Of a stretch of 55,846 nucleotides of DNA, positions 53,729 to 55,846 are shown in pieces. Positions within the stretch are counted from its first letter, which is position 1. Each line of letters starts with the position of its first letter. The notes beneath the pieces are model-generated. The model was not told where the DNA came from. It ran no database searches and saw nothing but the letters and a program-made list of their open reading frames with translations. The DNA comes from Bacteroidales bacterium (lineage in GTDB: Bacteria > Bacteroidota > Bacteroidia > Bacteroidales > DTU049): assembly GCA_016937255.1 (NCBI GenBank), contig JAFGWG010000105.1, positions 1 through 55,846 of the forward strand, written 5' to 3'. A program made the position numbers and the translations under genes.

Positions 53729-53735
53729 GTACGTA

Positions 53736-55490
53736 TTATTTCTTTTTATAAATGATACCTGCGTAATCAAATGTAGTTGTGTTGTTTTTTTGTGTAAATG
53801 GTATCGTATTTCCTGTATTTCGTCCCATTCCGCAAACTTTTAGCATCGAATTGTTTGTCGGTTGTGCTGTTAGTCGCATACTGTTGCCGTGATATTTTGC
53901 CGATTTAATATATATATAATCGTTCTTGGCTTTAACTTTCACCGATTGGAAAACAACAGATGAGTCGGCTCTTGTGTATACGCCTTCGATATGTTTCCAT
54001 TTATTTGTATCCTCAGCGGACATTTTTTGCATTTTATTGGAGAAATAGAAATTGCGATCCCACGATGTTGCAACAATTACCGTATCGTTATCTACAATAT
54101 CAAACCACATTTTGGATATGTTTTTATTTTTGAATGATATACCCAGCATCCTTAGCTTTACTGAAAAGGTTGAATCATCCGATGGCTTTAAGACAAAGGA
54201 GAACATGCTTGATTTTAGTAGTATTGATTTTTTCTTTGCTTTTAGTTTTAATGGTTTTAGCATAAACGAATATAGTCCTTCATATTGTTTATAATCAGAG
54301 CTGTTAATATATTTTTTTGTTTGCTGTTTTGATATTGTTTGAGCCGGAAAGATGCTATCTATTCCTTTTTCTTCAAGAGCTTTATCTAGCACAAATCGTT
54401 CTATTTCAGGCACTATTTTTAGTCCTTTTTTGGAGTTTGTGCTCAGTATAACCGCTAAATTCTGATATGGAAGTACCGTAAGCCCCGAGTGAAAAACAAT
54501 TGTGTTGCCTCCATGCGAAAAACTGCCGCCTGCTTTAAACCAAGTACCGTCCATTGTTATGAAAAAAGTTAGCCCTATTGCCATATCATAATCTAAATGA
54601 ACTTCGGAATTTTGAGTAGACACCATTTCTTTAAAGGTAGGCTCGCTAATAATTTGTACCGAATCTAAAGAGCCACGGTTTAAGAGCATTTTTACAAATA
54701 AAGACAAATCCTCCATGTTGGTATAAAATCCTCCGGCAGGCATAAGTTCTCCAATATGTGGTTCGCAATATTCTTTATTTTTCTTTAAATATTGTTTTGA
54801 CAGATGTGTTTTTATATGTGATTCTTGTTTAAACGAACTGTTATACATCTTTAATGGATGAGTTATATGCTGTCTTATGTATTCATTGAAATCTTGCATG
54901 CTCACTCGTTCAACAATAGCACCGAGCAAACCATATCCAATGTTTGAATAAGACATAATTATGTATGGTTTGGTGCATGTGTAGTGTGTGTTAAGGTATT
55001 CTATACAGTTTTGCGCTGAAAATGGTTTTTCGGTAAAAAACATTGCAAGGTTATCAGACGGTAGTCCCGATTGATGCATTAAAATGCTTTTTATGGTAAT
55101 TTCGTCTAAGAAATCGTCGGATCCAAGAGGCTTGAATTCGGGAATATACTGCCGTACTGGTTTGTGTATGTCTAATTTGCCTTGTTCATAAAGCTGCATT
55201 ATGGCAATACTTGTAAATAATTTAGAGATTGAACCAACGCAAAAAATTGTTTTGCTGTCAACAGGTATTTTTTCTTTAACATCTTTATATCCATATCCTT
55301 TGTGCCAAATCATTCCCGATGAATCAACAATGGCTATGCTCAACCCTTGCACTTGTGCACTTTTCATCATTCTTAGTATCCGTTTATTTAATTCGGGTTC
55401 CGATTTTTTTAATTTTTCGGAAAACGAAATATTCTGAGCATATAGCATATGAAGGCATATAATCAAAAGTATTGTGGTGTTTGTTTTCAT
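53736..55490 (-). CDS. Secreted beta-lactamase-family serine hydrolase (class C/PBP fold)
   Basis: The 584-aa protein has a signal peptide (about 1-19) and a serine beta-lactamase-like domain (about 25-390) with SISK (FCVGSISKLFTSIA, catalytic Ser and Lys), YSN (MSYSNIGYGLLG) and HGG (FSHGGNT). It then has a C-terminal beta-rich domain of about 180 residues typical of Bacteroidota serine hydrolases (DUF3471-like). Activities in the family include D-Ala peptidase, esterase and beta-lactamase; none can be chosen from sequence. It is monocistronic. Confidence 0.92.
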   Translation of the reverse strand: MKTNTTILLIICLHMLYAQNISFSEKLKKSEPELNKRILRMMKSAQVQGLSIAIVDSSGMIWHKGYGYKDVKEKIPVDSKTIFCVGSISKLFTSIAIMQLYEQGKLDIHKPVRQYIPEFKPLGSDDFLDEITIKSILMHQSGLPSDNLAMFFTEKPFSAQNCIEYLNTHYTCTKPYIIMSYSNIGYGLLGAIVERVSMQDFNEYIRQHITHPLKMYNSSFKQESHIKTHLSKQYLKKNKEYCEPHIGELMPAGGFYTNMEDLSLFVKMLLNRGSLDSVQIISEPTFKEMVSTQNSEVHLDYDMAIGLTFFITMDGTWFKAGGSFSHGGNTIVFHSGLTVLPYQNLAVILSTNSKKGLKIVPEIERFVLDKALEEKGIDSIFPAQTISKQQTKKYINSSDYKQYEGLYSFMLKPLKLKAKKKSILLKSSMFSFVLKPSDDSTFSVKLRMLGISFKNKNISKMWFDIVDNDTVIVATSWDRNFYFSNKMQKMSAEDTNKWKHIEGVYTRADSSVVFQSVKVKAKNDYIYIKSAKYHGNSMRLTAQPTNNSMLKVCGMGRNTGNTIPFTQKNNTTTFDYAGIIYKKK

Positions 55491-55546
55491 TAAGTGGGGT
55501 TTTTCTTAGGTGTACATTACTTGTATTTTTCTTGTGTGTATGAGGA

Positions 55547-55564
55547 GCATTGTTTGAACAATGC
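55547..55564. promoter_or_regulatory. Perfect 8-bp dyad in the hydrolase leader
   Basis: GCATTGTT and AACAATGC flank TG. It lies downstream of the putative -7 box, so it is in the transcribed leader, as an operator or an RNA hairpin. Confidence 0.4.
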
Positions 55565-55574
55565 ATGTTAACGG

Positions 55575-55582
55575 CAAAATTA
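55575..55582 (-). promoter_or_regulatory. -7 box TAATTTTG of the serine hydrolase gene
   Basis: On the minus strand TAATTTTG fits TAnnTTTG. No TTTG at the -33 distance was found. Confidence 0.4.
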
Positions 55583-55846
55583 GTTTTCTGCAATATATGA
55601 ATTTTAAGTTTTAAGATATTATTGATAAGCACTAATAATCACGGCAACCACATTTAAAATACTATTGCGTGTGAATGTACTATCTGAATATATATTTTAC
55701 TCAGAAAGATATCTCTGAAAGCAAAAAAGATTCGCCGGTAAACAATAAAACCAGTCATTCGTATCCACCCCAGCAAGCGCATATTTGATAATGCTACAAG
55801 CGCAGGTACCTTTGAGGGAAAAATATAGCGATGAAAAATTCTCAAG

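Larger units (their letters stand above)
55491..55846. other. 356-bp upstream region of the serine hydrolase gene
   Basis: It holds a perfect dyad GCATTGTT-TG-AACAATGC (55547-55564) and a minus-strand -7 box TAATTTTG (55582-55575), about 85 bp before the ATG. A minus frame entering from the right edge (to 55654) has no recognisable domain and I do not support it as a gene. Confidence 0.5.

Noticed and set aside
55654-55845. Minus frame entering from the right edge
   Set aside because: No recognisable motif and its start coincides with the window end; not enough to call a gene.
1-55846. tRNA or rRNA genes, especially as an integration target of the viral element
   Set aside because: Reading the gaps between genes I saw no cloverleaf-type sequence or rRNA segments; a tRNAscan run would be decisive.

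Overview
The window comes from a member of the Bacteroidota, most likely a free-living or environmental Bacteroidia/Marinilabiliales-type bacterium. Evidence: two very large secreted proteins with type IX secretion (T9SS) C-terminal sorting domains, a Bacteroidota-type alpha-oxoamine synthase of the sphingolipid/sulfonolipid kind, DUF4248 and DUF4268 proteins, and several promoters with the Bacteroidota -7 box TAnnTTTG. The chromosomal background is AT-rich.

Layout. (1) 1-1900: a two-gene plus-strand unit, an unknown 208-aa protein and an HTH-plus-ImmA/IrrE metallopeptidase, with the look of a toxin-antitoxin or defence pair. (2) 1951-21394: about twenty tightly packed minus-strand genes, visibly richer in G+C than the flanks. 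Read in transcription order: a membrane-anchored transglutaminase-like protein, a group of probable virion proteins (several small beta-rich proteins, several single-pass membrane proteins, a membrane-anchored peptidoglycan lyase), a spike with eight 49-residue repeats, a DarB-like module (adenine methylase, cytosine-type methylase, strawberry-notch helicase), a lysine-rich protein, a small P-loop ATPase, and a lysis cassette (coiled-coil membrane protein, holin-like protein, GH108 muramidase). I see no tail, portal, terminase or integrase gene. My interpretation is an integrated tailless, probably membrane-containing virus or a derivative, and this is the strongest candidate for a little-described system here. 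A decayed AAA ATPase, a DUF4248 protein and an iteron-like repeat region lie at its upstream edge. (3) 23099-31060: a very AT-rich remnant of a peptide natural-product (RiPP) cluster: HlyD, C39-peptidase ABC exporter, GT2, LanC-like protein, acetyltransferase, radical SAM enzyme and a 5'-truncated RiPP-maturation radical SAM protein. (4) 31435-55490: ordinary chromosomal genes: GH15 glucoamylase/trehalase, DUF4268 protein, NhaA, a 1711-aa repeat surface protein, a PLP-dependent acyl-CoA synthase, DacB, a 1366-aa secreted epimerase-fold/CBM9 protein, HU, a DUF115-like protein, PurT, L-2-hydroxyglutarate oxidase and a secreted beta-lactamase-fold hydrolase.

Two protein-level patterns tie the viral element together. 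The helicase and both methylases end in the same 12-residue basic motif, consensus [LI][KR][AS]KAIx[IL]KQK[QL], although their DNA differs; I suggest a virion-incorporation tag for proteins injected with the genome. Separately, short Gly-Leu/Ile-Gly motifs recur in at least five other element proteins, twice directly before strongly basic tracts, as would be expected of processing sites or a shared docking signal. Both are inferences from reading the translations and are testable by alignment, structure prediction and virion proteomics.
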